A DNA stretch of 64,000 nucleotides from Thioclava arctica. GTDB lineage: Bacteria > Pseudomonadota > Alphaproteobacteria > Rhodobacterales > Rhodobacteraceae. Within the stretch, counting starts at the first letter, position 1. Every line of letters begins with the position of its first letter. The position numbers and the translations under genes are program-made. The stretch covers positions 434,001 to 498,000 of the forward strand of contig NZ_JBFRYC010000003.1 in assembly GCF_040892615.1 (NCBI RefSeq), read 5' to 3'. Under the pieces are notes generated by a model. That model saw only the letters and a program-made list of their open reading frames with translations. It was not told the DNA's origin and made no database searches. This document shows, piece after piece, positions 42,938 through 50,637 of this stretch.

Positions 42938-43659
42938 TGGCTGGTCTTCGTATGATCCGTAACTACCTGACTTGGCAGCTTGGTCACCCGACCCATTTGT
43001 TTCTGCACATCCCCAAGAATGCCGGGGTGAGTCTGCGCAAGCATCCCCAGTTGCAGGGGCGTATCTTGCCCGCCGATCCATATCTTCTCAAGGATCGCGC
43101 CTATCGCAAGGAACTGCTGGCAACGATGAACGCCAATGGAGAGCATCACGGCTATCAGCACGCGCGCTGGCGGGATTTGTCGCACAAAGCGCAGGCGCGC
43201 TTGCAGGCCTTTGCGGTGGTGCGCAACCCTTGGGCGCGCACGGTGTCGCGCTGGACCTTCGGCAAGCTGGCGATGGAAAAATCGACCCGCTCCAATGATT
43301 ATACCGCCCAAAGCTTCGACGCGTTCCTTGAAGAGCGTCACGTCTGGGGCAACAAGCCGTTTTATTGGCATCGTGCGATCCGCGGGTGGTATCCGCAGCT
43401 TGACTACGTGACCAATGAGGCGGGTGAAATTCAGGCTGACATCTTGCGTCTTGAGCATTTGCGCGACGAACTGCCCGCCTATTTCAAGGTGGACCCCGCC
43501 CCACAACGCAACCGCTCTGCGAAGGCTGATTACCGCAGCTTCTACACCCCGCGCACGATCCAGATCGTTGCCGACTGGTATCACGCCGATATCGAGCGCT
43601 TCGGGTTTGATTTCGACACGCCTGCGCAGCGCAATTACTGGGCACAAGAGCGCGCATGA
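42937..43659 (+). CDS. Sulfotransferase family 2-like protein
   Basis: A 240-residue sulfotransferase. The PAPS 5'-phosphosulfate loop is LFLHIPKNAGVSLRK (canonical HIPKTAGTSL) and the 3'-phosphate site is AFAVVRNPWARTVSRW. Both are intact. It is the last gene of the cassette and would sulfate the sugar made by the preceding enzymes. No PAPS-synthesis gene is nearby. Sulfated surface glycans are known in marine bacteria, so this hints at a saline habitat. The start codon overlaps the upstream stop. Confidence 0.82.
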   Translation: MAGLRMIRNYLTWQLGHPTHLFLHIPKNAGVSLRKHPQLQGRILPADPYLLKDRAYRKELLATMNANGEHHGYQHARWRDLSHKAQARLQAFAVVRNPWARTVSRWTFGKLAMEKSTRSNDYTAQSFDAFLEERHVWGNKPFYWHRAIRGWYPQLDYVTNEAGEIQADILRLEHLRDELPAYFKVDPAPQRNRSAKADYRSFYTPRTIQIVADWYHADIERFGFDFDTPAQRNYWAQERA

Positions 43660-43661
43660 AA

Positions 43662-43687
43662 AAGCCCCGGCGCGGCGGCCGGGGCTT
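43662..43687 (-). terminator. Terminator between convergent genes
   Basis: A 9-bp stem (AAGCCCCGG/CCGGGGCTT) with an 8-base loop is flanked by an A-run on the plus strand, so the U-run forms on minus-strand transcripts. It would mainly end the peroxiredoxin transcript and may also stop the glycan operon. Confidence 0.75.
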
Positions 43688-43719
43688 CATGCTATCGCAG
43701 GTGCTGTTCAGCCCTGACC

Positions 43720-44367
43720 TCAGATCTTGACGGTGCGCAGGTAGGGCAGTTTGACATCGACATCGCCGTATTTCGCCTTGGCTTCCTCGGTCGACAGCGA
43801 CAGGCCCACGATCACGTCTTGACCGGGCACCCAGTTGGCGGGGGTTGCCAGCGGCTGGCCGTCGGTGGCTTGCACGGCATCAAGAGCGCGCAGGATCTCG
43901 GCGAAGTTGCGACCAACGGTCATCGGGTAGATGATCATCAGGCGGATTTTCTTGTCGGGGCCGATGATAAAGGTCGTACGCACCGAAGCCGAGTCAGCCG
44001 CCGTGCGCCCGTCGGGCATATAGGCCTCTGCGGGCAGCATGTCATAGAGCTTGGAGACATTGAGCGAGGTATCGTCGATGATCGGGAAATTCGCGGGCGC
44101 ACCAGCGACTTTCTCGATGTCGGCTTTCCATTTCACGTGCTCTTCGACGGTGTCGACGGAGACGCCCATCACCTTGGTGTTGCGCTTTTCGAATTCGGAG
44201 GCGAGCTGAGCGACCGCGCTGAATTCGGTGGTGCAAACCGGGGTGAAGTCTTTGGGATGCGAGAAAAGGATCGCGTAACCGTCGCCGACCCAATCATGGA
44301 ATTTGATCTCGCCAGCGGTCGAGTCAGCGGTGAAATCGGGAGCAATATCGTTGATGCGCAGGCCCAT
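43720..44367 (-). CDS. 1-Cys peroxiredoxin (Prx6 type)
   Basis: A 215-residue AhpC/TSA-family peroxidase. The peroxidatic site is HPKDFTPVCTTEF with Cys45. No other cysteine is present, so it is a 1-Cys enzyme needing an external reductant. The long C-terminal domain (TVGRNFAEILRALDAVQAT, WVPGQDVIV) is typical of the Prx6 group. It reduces peroxides in the cytoplasm. It is divergent from the aldehyde dehydrogenase, with a 163-base shared upstream region. Confidence 0.93.
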   Translation of the reverse strand: MGLRINDIAPDFTADSTAGEIKFHDWVGDGYAILFSHPKDFTPVCTTEFSAVAQLASEFEKRNTKVMGVSVDTVEEHVKWKADIEKVAGAPANFPIIDDTSLNVSKLYDMLPAEAYMPDGRTAADSASVRTTFIIGPDKKIRLMIIYPMTVGRNFAEILRALDAVQATDGQPLATPANWVPGQDVIVGLSLSTEEAKAKYGDVDVKLPYLRTVKI

Positions 44368-44530
44368 GAGGCACCTCCTGTCAGTGAAAATTCATCGTCA
44401 ACCCGGATATAGGCCTTTCGCCGTCTCGCTTCCAGACGGTTGGTATTCTTTTTGGGTTGTGCCGCGTGACATCTTGTCCTTGCGCGGGCGGGGTGACAGA
44501 TTTGCCCAGTATTCAGCCAAGGAGGCGGCG

Positions 44531-45967
44531 ATGATCGAGAAGCGGGATTTTTATATCAACGGGGCATGGGTGGCACCGAAAGTAGCGCGCGATTACCAAG
44601 TGATCGACCCGGCCAGCGAAGAGCCCTGTGCGGTGATTTCTTTGGGGGATCAGGCCGATACCGATGCGGCGGTCGCGGCTGCCAAGGCGGCGCTTCCCGG
44701 TTGGAAAGCGGCCGACCCAGCGGTGCGTATCGCCGCTGTCGAACGGATCGCCGAGGTCTATGCCCGCCGCTCCGAGGAGATGGCGCAGGCGATGAGCCTT
44801 GAGATGGGCGCGCCGATTGATCTGGCGCGCAGGAACCAATGGGGCGCGGGTGCCTATCACATCGCCAATTTCATCACGGCCGCAAAGGCGTTCCCCTGGG
44901 TGCATCCGCTGGGGGATGGCACGCCCGGCGCGATGATCGCGCATGAGGCGGTGGGGGTTGTCGGGCTGATCACGCCGTGGAACTGGCCGATGAACCAAGT
45001 CACGCTCAAGGTGATTCCGGCGATTTTGGCGGGCTGCACGATGGTGCTGAAACCCTCCGAGGAATCGCCGCTATCCTCGCTACTCTTTGCCGAGATTCTG
45101 GACGAGGCGGGCTTGCCGCCGGGCGTGTTCAATCTGGTGAATGGCGACGGTATGGGTGTGGGCTCGCAGCTTTCGACGCATCCCGATATCGAGATGATCT
45201 CGTTCACCGGATCGACCCGCGCAGGCCGTGCAATTTCCAAGGCGGCGGCAGAGACGTTGAAACGCGTCACGCTGGAGCTGGGCGGCAAGGGGGCCAACCT
45301 CGTCTTTGCCGATGCGGATGACGAAGCGGTGGCACGCGGCGTGAAACACTGCTTCCAGAATTCGGGGCAAAGCTGCAACGCGCCAACCCGGATGCTGGTC
45401 GAACGCCCTGCCTACGACCGCGCCGTCGAGATCGCGCGCAAAACGGCGGAAGCGACCCGCGTGGCAAGCCCGCGCGAAGAGGGCGGACATATCGGCCCGG
45501 TGGTGAACAAATCGCAATTCGAAAAGATCCAAGGGTTGATCGAACAAGGCATCGCCGAGGGGGCCAAGCTGGTCGCAGGCGGTCCGGGGCGTCCGGAAAA
45601 TCTGAACCGGGGGTTCTACGTCCGCCCCACGGTCTTTGCCGATTGCGACCCGTCGATGACGATCATGAACGAGGAAATCTTTGGCCCGGTTCTGTCGATC
45701 ATGCCGTTTGACTCGGAAGATCAGGCGATCGAAGTGGCCAATGCCACGCCTTACGGTCTGACGAATTACGTCCAGTCCAGCGATGGAGCGCGTCGCAACC
45801 GTCTGGCACGGGCGTTGCGCTCGGGCATGGTCGAGATGAACGGCGCAGATCGCGGCGCGGGCGCGCCATTTGGCGGCGTTGGTGCTTCGGGGCGCGCGCG
45901 TGAAGGCGGTCGCTGGGGGATCGAGGAATTCTGCGACGTGAAGTCAATCTCGGGCTGGGCAGAATAA
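44531..45967 (+). CDS. Aldehyde dehydrogenase
   Basis: A 478-residue NAD(P)-dependent aldehyde dehydrogenase. The catalytic pair is Glu249 (LELGGKG) and Cys282 (NSGQSCNAPTR). GLITPWNWPMNQ and FTGSTRAGRAI are the cofactor-binding blocks and EEIFGPVLSIMPF the C-terminal landmark. ATG 44531 has AGGAGG upstream; starts further 5' are unsupported. The substrate is not evident. Right after the stop codon lies the short inverted-end element at 45970. Confidence 0.9.
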   Translation: MIEKRDFYINGAWVAPKVARDYQVIDPASEEPCAVISLGDQADTDAAVAAAKAALPGWKAADPAVRIAAVERIAEVYARRSEEMAQAMSLEMGAPIDLARRNQWGAGAYHIANFITAAKAFPWVHPLGDGTPGAMIAHEAVGVVGLITPWNWPMNQVTLKVIPAILAGCTMVLKPSEESPLSSLLFAEILDEAGLPPGVFNLVNGDGMGVGSQLSTHPDIEMISFTGSTRAGRAISKAAAETLKRVTLELGGKGANLVFADADDEAVARGVKHCFQNSGQSCNAPTRMLVERPAYDRAVEIARKTAEATRVASPREEGGHIGPVVNKSQFEKIQGLIEQGIAEGAKLVAGGPGRPENLNRGFYVRPTVFADCDPSMTIMNEEIFGPVLSIMPFDSEDQAIEVANATPYGLTNYVQSSDGARRNRLARALRSGMVEMNGADRGAGAPFGGVGASGRAREGGRWGIEEFCDVKSISGWAE

Positions 45968-45969
45968 GG

Positions 45970-46099
45970 GGGCGCTGTCGCAAACTTTTGGGTGAGGCCA
46001 TTGGCGCCCAACAGACCATTTCGGAACATGGGGGGGCGACTTCGATCCCCCCATGTCCGGTCCGACGTTCGAGCCACCCGTAAGTTTGCGACGAGTCCC
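45970..46099. mobile_element. IS6-like inverted-end element (MITE or solo remnant)
   Basis: The ends are GGCGCTGTCGCAAAC on the left (45971-45985) and, on the opposite strand, GGGACTCGTCGCAAAC on the right (46084-46099). The match extends inward (GTCGCAAACTTTTGGGTG against GTCGCAAACTTACGGGTG, 15 of 18). The GTCGCAAA core is like IS6/IS26-family ends (GGCACTGTTGCAAA). Inside is a second palindrome, ACATGGGGGG/CCCCCCATGT. There is no transposase and no clear target duplication. It is either a non-autonomous element or a deletion remnant. Confidence 0.5.
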
Positions 46100-46149
46100 T
46101 TGATCCTTACCCTGTCCGTTCAACTGCCGCTGCGGTGCGCGCCCCTTTG

Positions 46150-47415
46150 TTAAAGATCAGAGGTCTCGGCGGCACTGTCCGACTCCAACCCCTCCGCGAT
46201 CCGCGAGAGACGGGGCACAAGCGGGAAAAGCGCCGCCTGAAGGGAATGGTAGATGTCGGGCTTGCCGAGGAACTGACGCTCGCAGGGCGCTCCCGCCTCA
46301 TCGATTTCCGGAAACCAGCCGCCCCGTGACGCATCGATGAAATGGGCTGCGGCGTAATTCCAAAGGCGGCGATACCATTCCTCGTCCGAGGCGCGGGCTT
46401 CCAGCTTGATCAGGGCCGCCATTGCGCCGATCCCTTCGCTCACCGGCCACCAGTAGCGGTCGCGGATCGCAGGGCGGCCTTCGATATCCAACGTGTAGAC
46501 AAAGCCGCCATCCTCACGCCAGGCATCGCTCAGCGCCTGCTCGATCAGGTGTCGGGCTCGGATTGGTGCTTCGGGCGTGGGGCGTCCGCTCAGGTCCCAA
46601 TGTTGGATCAGCAGGCGTCCCAGTTCCAGCGAATGGCCGGGTGTCGTCCCGGCGGGGCGGAACATCGGATTGCCAGCGTAATGCGGGTCGACCTCCCACG
46701 CCTCGGTGTAATGTTCGGGCAGACGCCAGCCGTGATGCGACGCGATCCGGTTGATGAAGAAATCGAGAATCCGACCCGCGCGTTGCAGAAAGACGCTCTC
46801 GCCGGTCGCTTCGTAAGCCGTGAGCATCGCCTCAATCGCGTGCATGTTCGCGTTCATGCCGCGATAGCGCGAAATCGGCGTCCAGTCGCGAGCATACTCG
46901 TCGCGAAAGAGCCCGGCCTCCTCGTCCCAATAGCGGCTGTCTAGCACATCCCAGACATCTTCCAAAAGCCGGTCGGCATCTGGGTGGCCTACGCTTTTGG
47001 CCGAGGCTGCGGCGAGCATTACGAAGACGTGGCCATAGGCGAGCTTGATGTCATCCACGGGGCCGTCGGGCGAAACGGCCCAGAAATAGCCACCATGAAG
47101 ATCGTCGCGGTGTCGGGTTCTTAGCCCCTGAATTCCGGCATCGATCAAGGGCGCGCCCGCAGTGTATCCGGCCTTTTCCCCCAGCGCGTAGGAATGCACC
47201 AGCCGGGTGATGGTATGCAGTTCTTGGGTCGTGTCGGGGCGCGGAGCGCCGGTCCAGTCAAGCGTCTTGATCCAGCCGTTAGGGCCAAGGCTCGCGCGGA
47301 AGAAGTTGAGCTGCGTGCGCGCTTCGTGTTGCAAAAAGCGGCGGTGCTGCGGGTCATTAAGCCAAGTGCCTTCGGCATCTGCCGGGCCGAGGGCAGGTTG
47401 GTCCAAATTGCTCAT
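46150..47415 (-). CDS. N-acylglucosamine-2-epimerase family isomerase (YihS-like)
   Basis: A 421-residue (alpha/alpha)6-barrel protein. WTGAPRPDTTQELHTITRLVHSYALG, DLHGGYFWAVSPDG, YRGMNANMHAIEAMLTAYE, TPGHSLELGRLL and GKPDIYHSLQA are family landmarks. The arrangement with the late His-rich GKPDIYHS is closer to mannose and sulfoquinovose isomerase (YihS) than to renal-type epimerases. It probably interconverts an aldose and a ketose. It lies next to the inverted-end element and downstream of an unidentified decayed gene. Confidence 0.85.
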   Translation of the reverse strand: MSNLDQPALGPADAEGTWLNDPQHRRFLQHEARTQLNFFRASLGPNGWIKTLDWTGAPRPDTTQELHTITRLVHSYALGEKAGYTAGAPLIDAGIQGLRTRHRDDLHGGYFWAVSPDGPVDDIKLAYGHVFVMLAAASAKSVGHPDADRLLEDVWDVLDSRYWDEEAGLFRDEYARDWTPISRYRGMNANMHAIEAMLTAYEATGESVFLQRAGRILDFFINRIASHHGWRLPEHYTEAWEVDPHYAGNPMFRPAGTTPGHSLELGRLLIQHWDLSGRPTPEAPIRARHLIEQALSDAWREDGGFVYTLDIEGRPAIRDRYWWPVSEGIGAMAALIKLEARASDEEWYRRLWNYAAAHFIDASRGGWFPEIDEAGAPCERQFLGKPDIYHSLQAALFPLVPRLSRIAEGLESDSAAETSDL

Positions 47416-47442
47416 AGTGTCTCCAGTCTGGCGGTGTCGGTG

Positions 47443-47893
47443 TCAAATTTCTGGTGCCCCCGTGAGCGCGCCGATCGGGTCCATCTTGGGACAAAGCGCT
47501 GTGAGCTCTGTATTATCCGGGATGCGGTCAGGCTGCGGTGCCGGGGGGGGCGCCTGCGGCACAGTAGCAAATCAGTATCGTTTGGCCCACGGGAATCGAG
47601 CCGATGAATTGGGGCACCCACATGCGCGGAAAAAGGAGATCCGTATTGGCTGGCGGTCCGTGAATGCGGGCGCGGCGTTCGGTCATATCGAGGCTGCGAA
47701 TGAGGCTGGTCGCGCTGGAGGCGACCTTGGTCAGCGCGTCCGCGCCAATCCGGCCTCTTGTCCGGCGGCGATCGCCACCCGCATCTCGCCCGCCGTTCCA
47801 AGCAGCAACCCCGCGCGGCCATCCTTCTGTCTCGCGCTCACATACTGTTCGTGGAAATCCTCGGTGGCATTGCAGTCACGGATGAAAGCTCTA
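47443..47893 (-). pseudogene. Decayed unidentified gene
   Basis: Minus-strand coding-like pieces occur in different frames. One (about 47893-47735) reads ATEDFHEQYVSARQKDG and LLLGTAGEMRVAIAAGQEAG. A second continues with ADALTKVASSATSLIRSLD. A third ends KMDPIGALTGAPEI at the stop 47443-47445, just upstream of the isomerase. At least two frame changes separate them. I do not recognise the family. It may have been cotranscribed with the isomerase. The remaining bases up to 47944 hold the xthA promoter and a possible third GTCGCAAA end at 47891-47906. Confidence 0.45.
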
Positions 47894-47944
47894 AAAACTT
47901 TGCGACAAGACTTTATCTGTGTGCACTGAAATGAGGAGATGGCG

Positions 47945-48733
47945 ATGGCCTTCACGCTGGCGACTTGGAATATCAACTCGGTGCGGCTGCGCGAAGGGCT
48001 TGTCTGCAAACTTTTGCAGGAAGAAGCGCCGGATGTGTTGTGCTTGCAGGAATGTAAAAGCCCGGTTGAGAAAATCCCGACCGAGGCGTTTCGCGATCTG
48101 GGTTACACCCATATGGTTGCGCGCGGGCAAAAAGGCTATAATGGCGTTGCGATCCTGTCCAAGCTGCCAATCACCGAAGTTGGGGCGCATGATTTCGCCG
48201 ATCTTGGCCATGCGCGCCATGTCGCAGCACAGCTGGAAAACGGCGTCACGATCCATAATTTCTATGTGCCTGCGGGGGGCGATGTGCCTGACCGCGCAGT
48301 GAATGAGAAATTTGGTCAAAAGCTCGATTATCTGACGCAGATGCGCGATCATTTCCACGCTGAGTCGCCGAAAAAAGCAATCTTGGTGGGCGATTTGAAC
48401 ATCGCGCCGCGTGAAGATGATGTCTGGAGCCATAAGCAATTGCTCAAGATCGTGTCGCATACGCCCATCGAAGTGGAGCATCTGAGCGCCGCGATGGATG
48501 CCGGGGATTGGGTTGATGTGACGCGTCAGGATATTCCCGAGGGGCTGCTCTATTCATGGTGGAGCTACCGGGCGCGCGACTGGGACGCGGCGGATAAGGG
48601 GCGTCGCCTTGATCATGTCTGGGCGACCTCGGATATCGCGGCAGCTGCCCATTCAAGCCGCGTCTTGCGTGCGGCGCGCGGCTGGGAACAGCCCTCGGAT
48701 CATGCGCCGGTTTTCGCCAGCTTTGATTTGTGA
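47945..48733 (+). CDS. xthA: Exodeoxyribonuclease III
   Basis: A 262-residue AP endonuclease/3'-5' exonuclease of base-excision repair. LATWNINSVRLR, CLQECK, YNGVAILSK, LVGDLNIAPREDDVW and the C-terminal RLDHVWATSD and SDHAPVFASF are all conserved in the family, with the metal and catalytic residues. ATG 47945 follows GAGGAG by 6 bases; the ATG at 47939 overlaps that box. Confidence 0.94.
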   Translation: MAFTLATWNINSVRLREGLVCKLLQEEAPDVLCLQECKSPVEKIPTEAFRDLGYTHMVARGQKGYNGVAILSKLPITEVGAHDFADLGHARHVAAQLENGVTIHNFYVPAGGDVPDRAVNEKFGQKLDYLTQMRDHFHAESPKKAILVGDLNIAPREDDVWSHKQLLKIVSHTPIEVEHLSAAMDAGDWVDVTRQDIPEGLLYSWWSYRARDWDAADKGRRLDHVWATSDIAAAAHSSRVLRAARGWEQPSDHAPVFASFDL

Positions 48734-48833
48734 CGGGCGGGCGCTGCAAACTGTCGCAGGGTAATCGGGGTTTGCGTTTTCAATCTTAAACGCCATATAG
48801 AAATCGAAACTCCGCAACCGGATGGAGAGAGAC

Positions 48834-49748
48834 ATGTTAGAACTTGGCACCACGCAAAACGCCGCCCCCGCGGGCGATCTGATCAAGGACGTATCCGAAG
48901 CCGACTTCATGGCCGAAGTGGTCGAGAAATCGCAGACCGTGCCGGTTATCGTCGATTTTTGGGCGCCGTGGTGTGGCCCATGCAAGCAGCTTGGCCCGGC
49001 GCTTGAGGCCGAGGTGATGGCCGCGAAGGGCGCGGTCGTGATGGCCAAGGTCAATGTCGATGAGAACCAGGGGATTGCCGGGCAGTTGCGGGTGCAGTCG
49101 ATCCCCACAGTTTACGCGTTCTGGCAAGGCCAGCCGATTGACGGGTTCCAAGGCGCGCTTCCCGGTTCGGAGATCAAGAAATTCGTCGCCAAGGTGATTG
49201 AGGCCGCTGGTGGGGCCGATAACGGTCTTGCTGACGCGGTTGAGGCCGCCGAGGCGATGTTGAATGAGGGCGCGGCAGAAGATGCCGCCGAGACCTTCGT
49301 TGCGATCCTTGGCGAAGACCCGGAACTGGCCGAGGCGCATGGCGGTTTGATCCGCGCGCGCATCGCGCTGGGCGATCTCGACGCGGCGGGGGCTGCGCTT
49401 GCGGCTGTTCCGGCAAAGCTGACCGATGCGGCCCCGATTGACGCGGCGCGTGCCCAGCTTGATCTGGCCAAACAGGCGCAATCGGCGGGGCCGCTGGATG
49501 ACCTCAAAGCCAAGGTCGAGGCCAATGCGGACGATCATCAAGCGCGCTTTGAATATGCGCAGGCGCTTTATGCGGCGGGCGACGCGGCGGGGGCGGTTGA
49601 TCAATTGCTGGACCTATTCCGTCGCGACCGCGAGTGGGATGATGGCGCTGCGAAAACGCAGCTGTTCACGATTTTTGACGCGCTCAAGCCAAATGACCCG
49701 GTCGTGCAGTCGGGTCGTCGTCGCTTGTCGTCGATGATATTTGCCTGA
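48834..49748 (+). CDS. cnoX: CnoX-type thioredoxin-TPR chaperedoxin
   Basis: A 304-residue protein with an N-terminal thioredoxin domain (VDFWAPWCGPCKQLGP, Cys47/Cys50) and a C-terminal TPR region of Ala-rich helices (about residues 115-300). This is the CnoX/YbbN layout. In E. coli the motif is SQHC and lacks redox activity; here CGPC is complete, as in Caulobacter CnoX, so redox activity is likely. It delivers damaged proteins to GroEL/DnaK after hypochlorite stress. ATG 48834 follows GGAGA. Genes at 49757 and 50410 follow closely. Confidence 0.9.
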   Translation: MLELGTTQNAAPAGDLIKDVSEADFMAEVVEKSQTVPVIVDFWAPWCGPCKQLGPALEAEVMAAKGAVVMAKVNVDENQGIAGQLRVQSIPTVYAFWQGQPIDGFQGALPGSEIKKFVAKVIEAAGGADNGLADAVEAAEAMLNEGAAEDAAETFVAILGEDPELAEAHGGLIRARIALGDLDAAGAALAAVPAKLTDAAPIDAARAQLDLAKQAQSAGPLDDLKAKVEANADDHQARFEYAQALYAAGDAAGAVDQLLDLFRRDREWDDGAAKTQLFTIFDALKPNDPVVQSGRRRLSSMIFA

Positions 49749-49756
49749 TCGGTCCG

Positions 49757-50413
49757 ATGACCTACCTCGGTGGAATGATAAAGCAAGGCGATCTGCCAGA
49801 CACTCTTCCACTTTTTCCATTGCCCGGAGCGCTCTTGCTGCCCAGGGCACGGCTGCCGTTGCATATTTTTGAACCCCGCTATCTTCAGATGATTGAGGAT
49901 TGCATGAAAACCCCGCAGCGGCTGATCGGGATGATCCAGCCGCTGAAAGGGCCCTCGGGGCAAAATCACCTGAATGCGATTGGCTGTGCAGGCCGTTTGA
50001 CCGGGTTCTCCGAGACCGAGGACGGGCGCTATATGATCACGCTTGCGGGGGTGTCGCGGTTCCGGTTCCTGCACGAGAAAGAGGGCTTCACGCCCTATCT
50101 ATGTGCGGCCGTCAACTGGGAGCCATTCGCCCGCGATCTGGGCCCGACCGAGCAAGATCCAGAGTTCGATCGCACGGCGTTTTTCGAATTGCTCGAACGC
50201 TATTTCGTGACGCAGGGGCTCGATACCGACTGGGAGTCGTTGCAAGAGGCCGAAGAAGAATTGCTGATCAATTCGCTTGGGATGCTGTTGCCGCTTGAGT
50301 CGGAAGACAAGCAGGCGATGCTTGAGGCACCTTGCCTGTCCACGCGGCGTGAAACTTTGGTAACGCTGCTGGAATATGCGCTTTATGGTGGCAGCGAGGA
50401 GAAGCTGCAATGA
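49757..50413 (+). CDS. LON peptidase N-terminal-domain protein
   Basis: A 218-residue protein with the substrate-binding domain of Lon but no ATPase or protease part. LPLFPLPGALLLPRARLPLHIFEPRY and GRYMITLAGVSRFRF are the LON-N strands, followed by a helical C-terminal region. It starts 8 bases after cnoX and overlaps the Trm112 gene by 4 bases, so it belongs to that operon. Protein quality control is an inferred role from the domain and context. Confidence 0.88.
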   Translation: MTYLGGMIKQGDLPDTLPLFPLPGALLLPRARLPLHIFEPRYLQMIEDCMKTPQRLIGMIQPLKGPSGQNHLNAIGCAGRLTGFSETEDGRYMITLAGVSRFRFLHEKEGFTPYLCAAVNWEPFARDLGPTEQDPEFDRTAFFELLERYFVTQGLDTDWESLQEAEEELLINSLGMLLPLESEDKQAMLEAPCLSTRRETLVTLLEYALYGGSEEKLQ

Positions 50414-50637
50414 GCGACGATATCGAACCGACAGAAAGCCCAGCCGAACCTGCGCGCGCGCGGCCGCTATTTGACCGCCACATGCTTGAGGCCTTGGTTT
50501 GCCCGCTCACCCACGCCGTGTTGCAGTATGACGCCGAGGCGCAGGAACTGATCTCCAAGCGCGCCAAACTGGCATTTCCGATCCGCGGCGGCATTCCAAT
50601 TTTGCTCGAAGACGAAGCCCGCCGCCTCGACGACTAA
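50410..50637 (+). CDS. Trm112-family protein (UPF0434)
   Basis: A 75-residue protein with the Trm112/YcaR block: MLEALVCPLTHAVLQYDAEAQELIS and FPIRGGIPILLEDEARRL. Members act as partners of methyltransferases or have unknown roles. It overlaps the LON gene by 4 bases and the convergent hydroxylase by 4 bases. It has only one cysteine of the zinc knuckle (LVCP), common in bacterial forms. Confidence 0.9.
   Translation: MSDDIEPTESPAEPARARPLFDRHMLEALVCPLTHAVLQYDAEAQELISKRAKLAFPIRGGIPILLEDEARRLDD

Noticed and set aside
38484..43659. Complete O-antigen or capsule locus
   Set aside because: No Wzx, Wzy, Wza/Wzc or sugar-nucleotide synthesis genes are present; it is only a set of transferases and modifiers.
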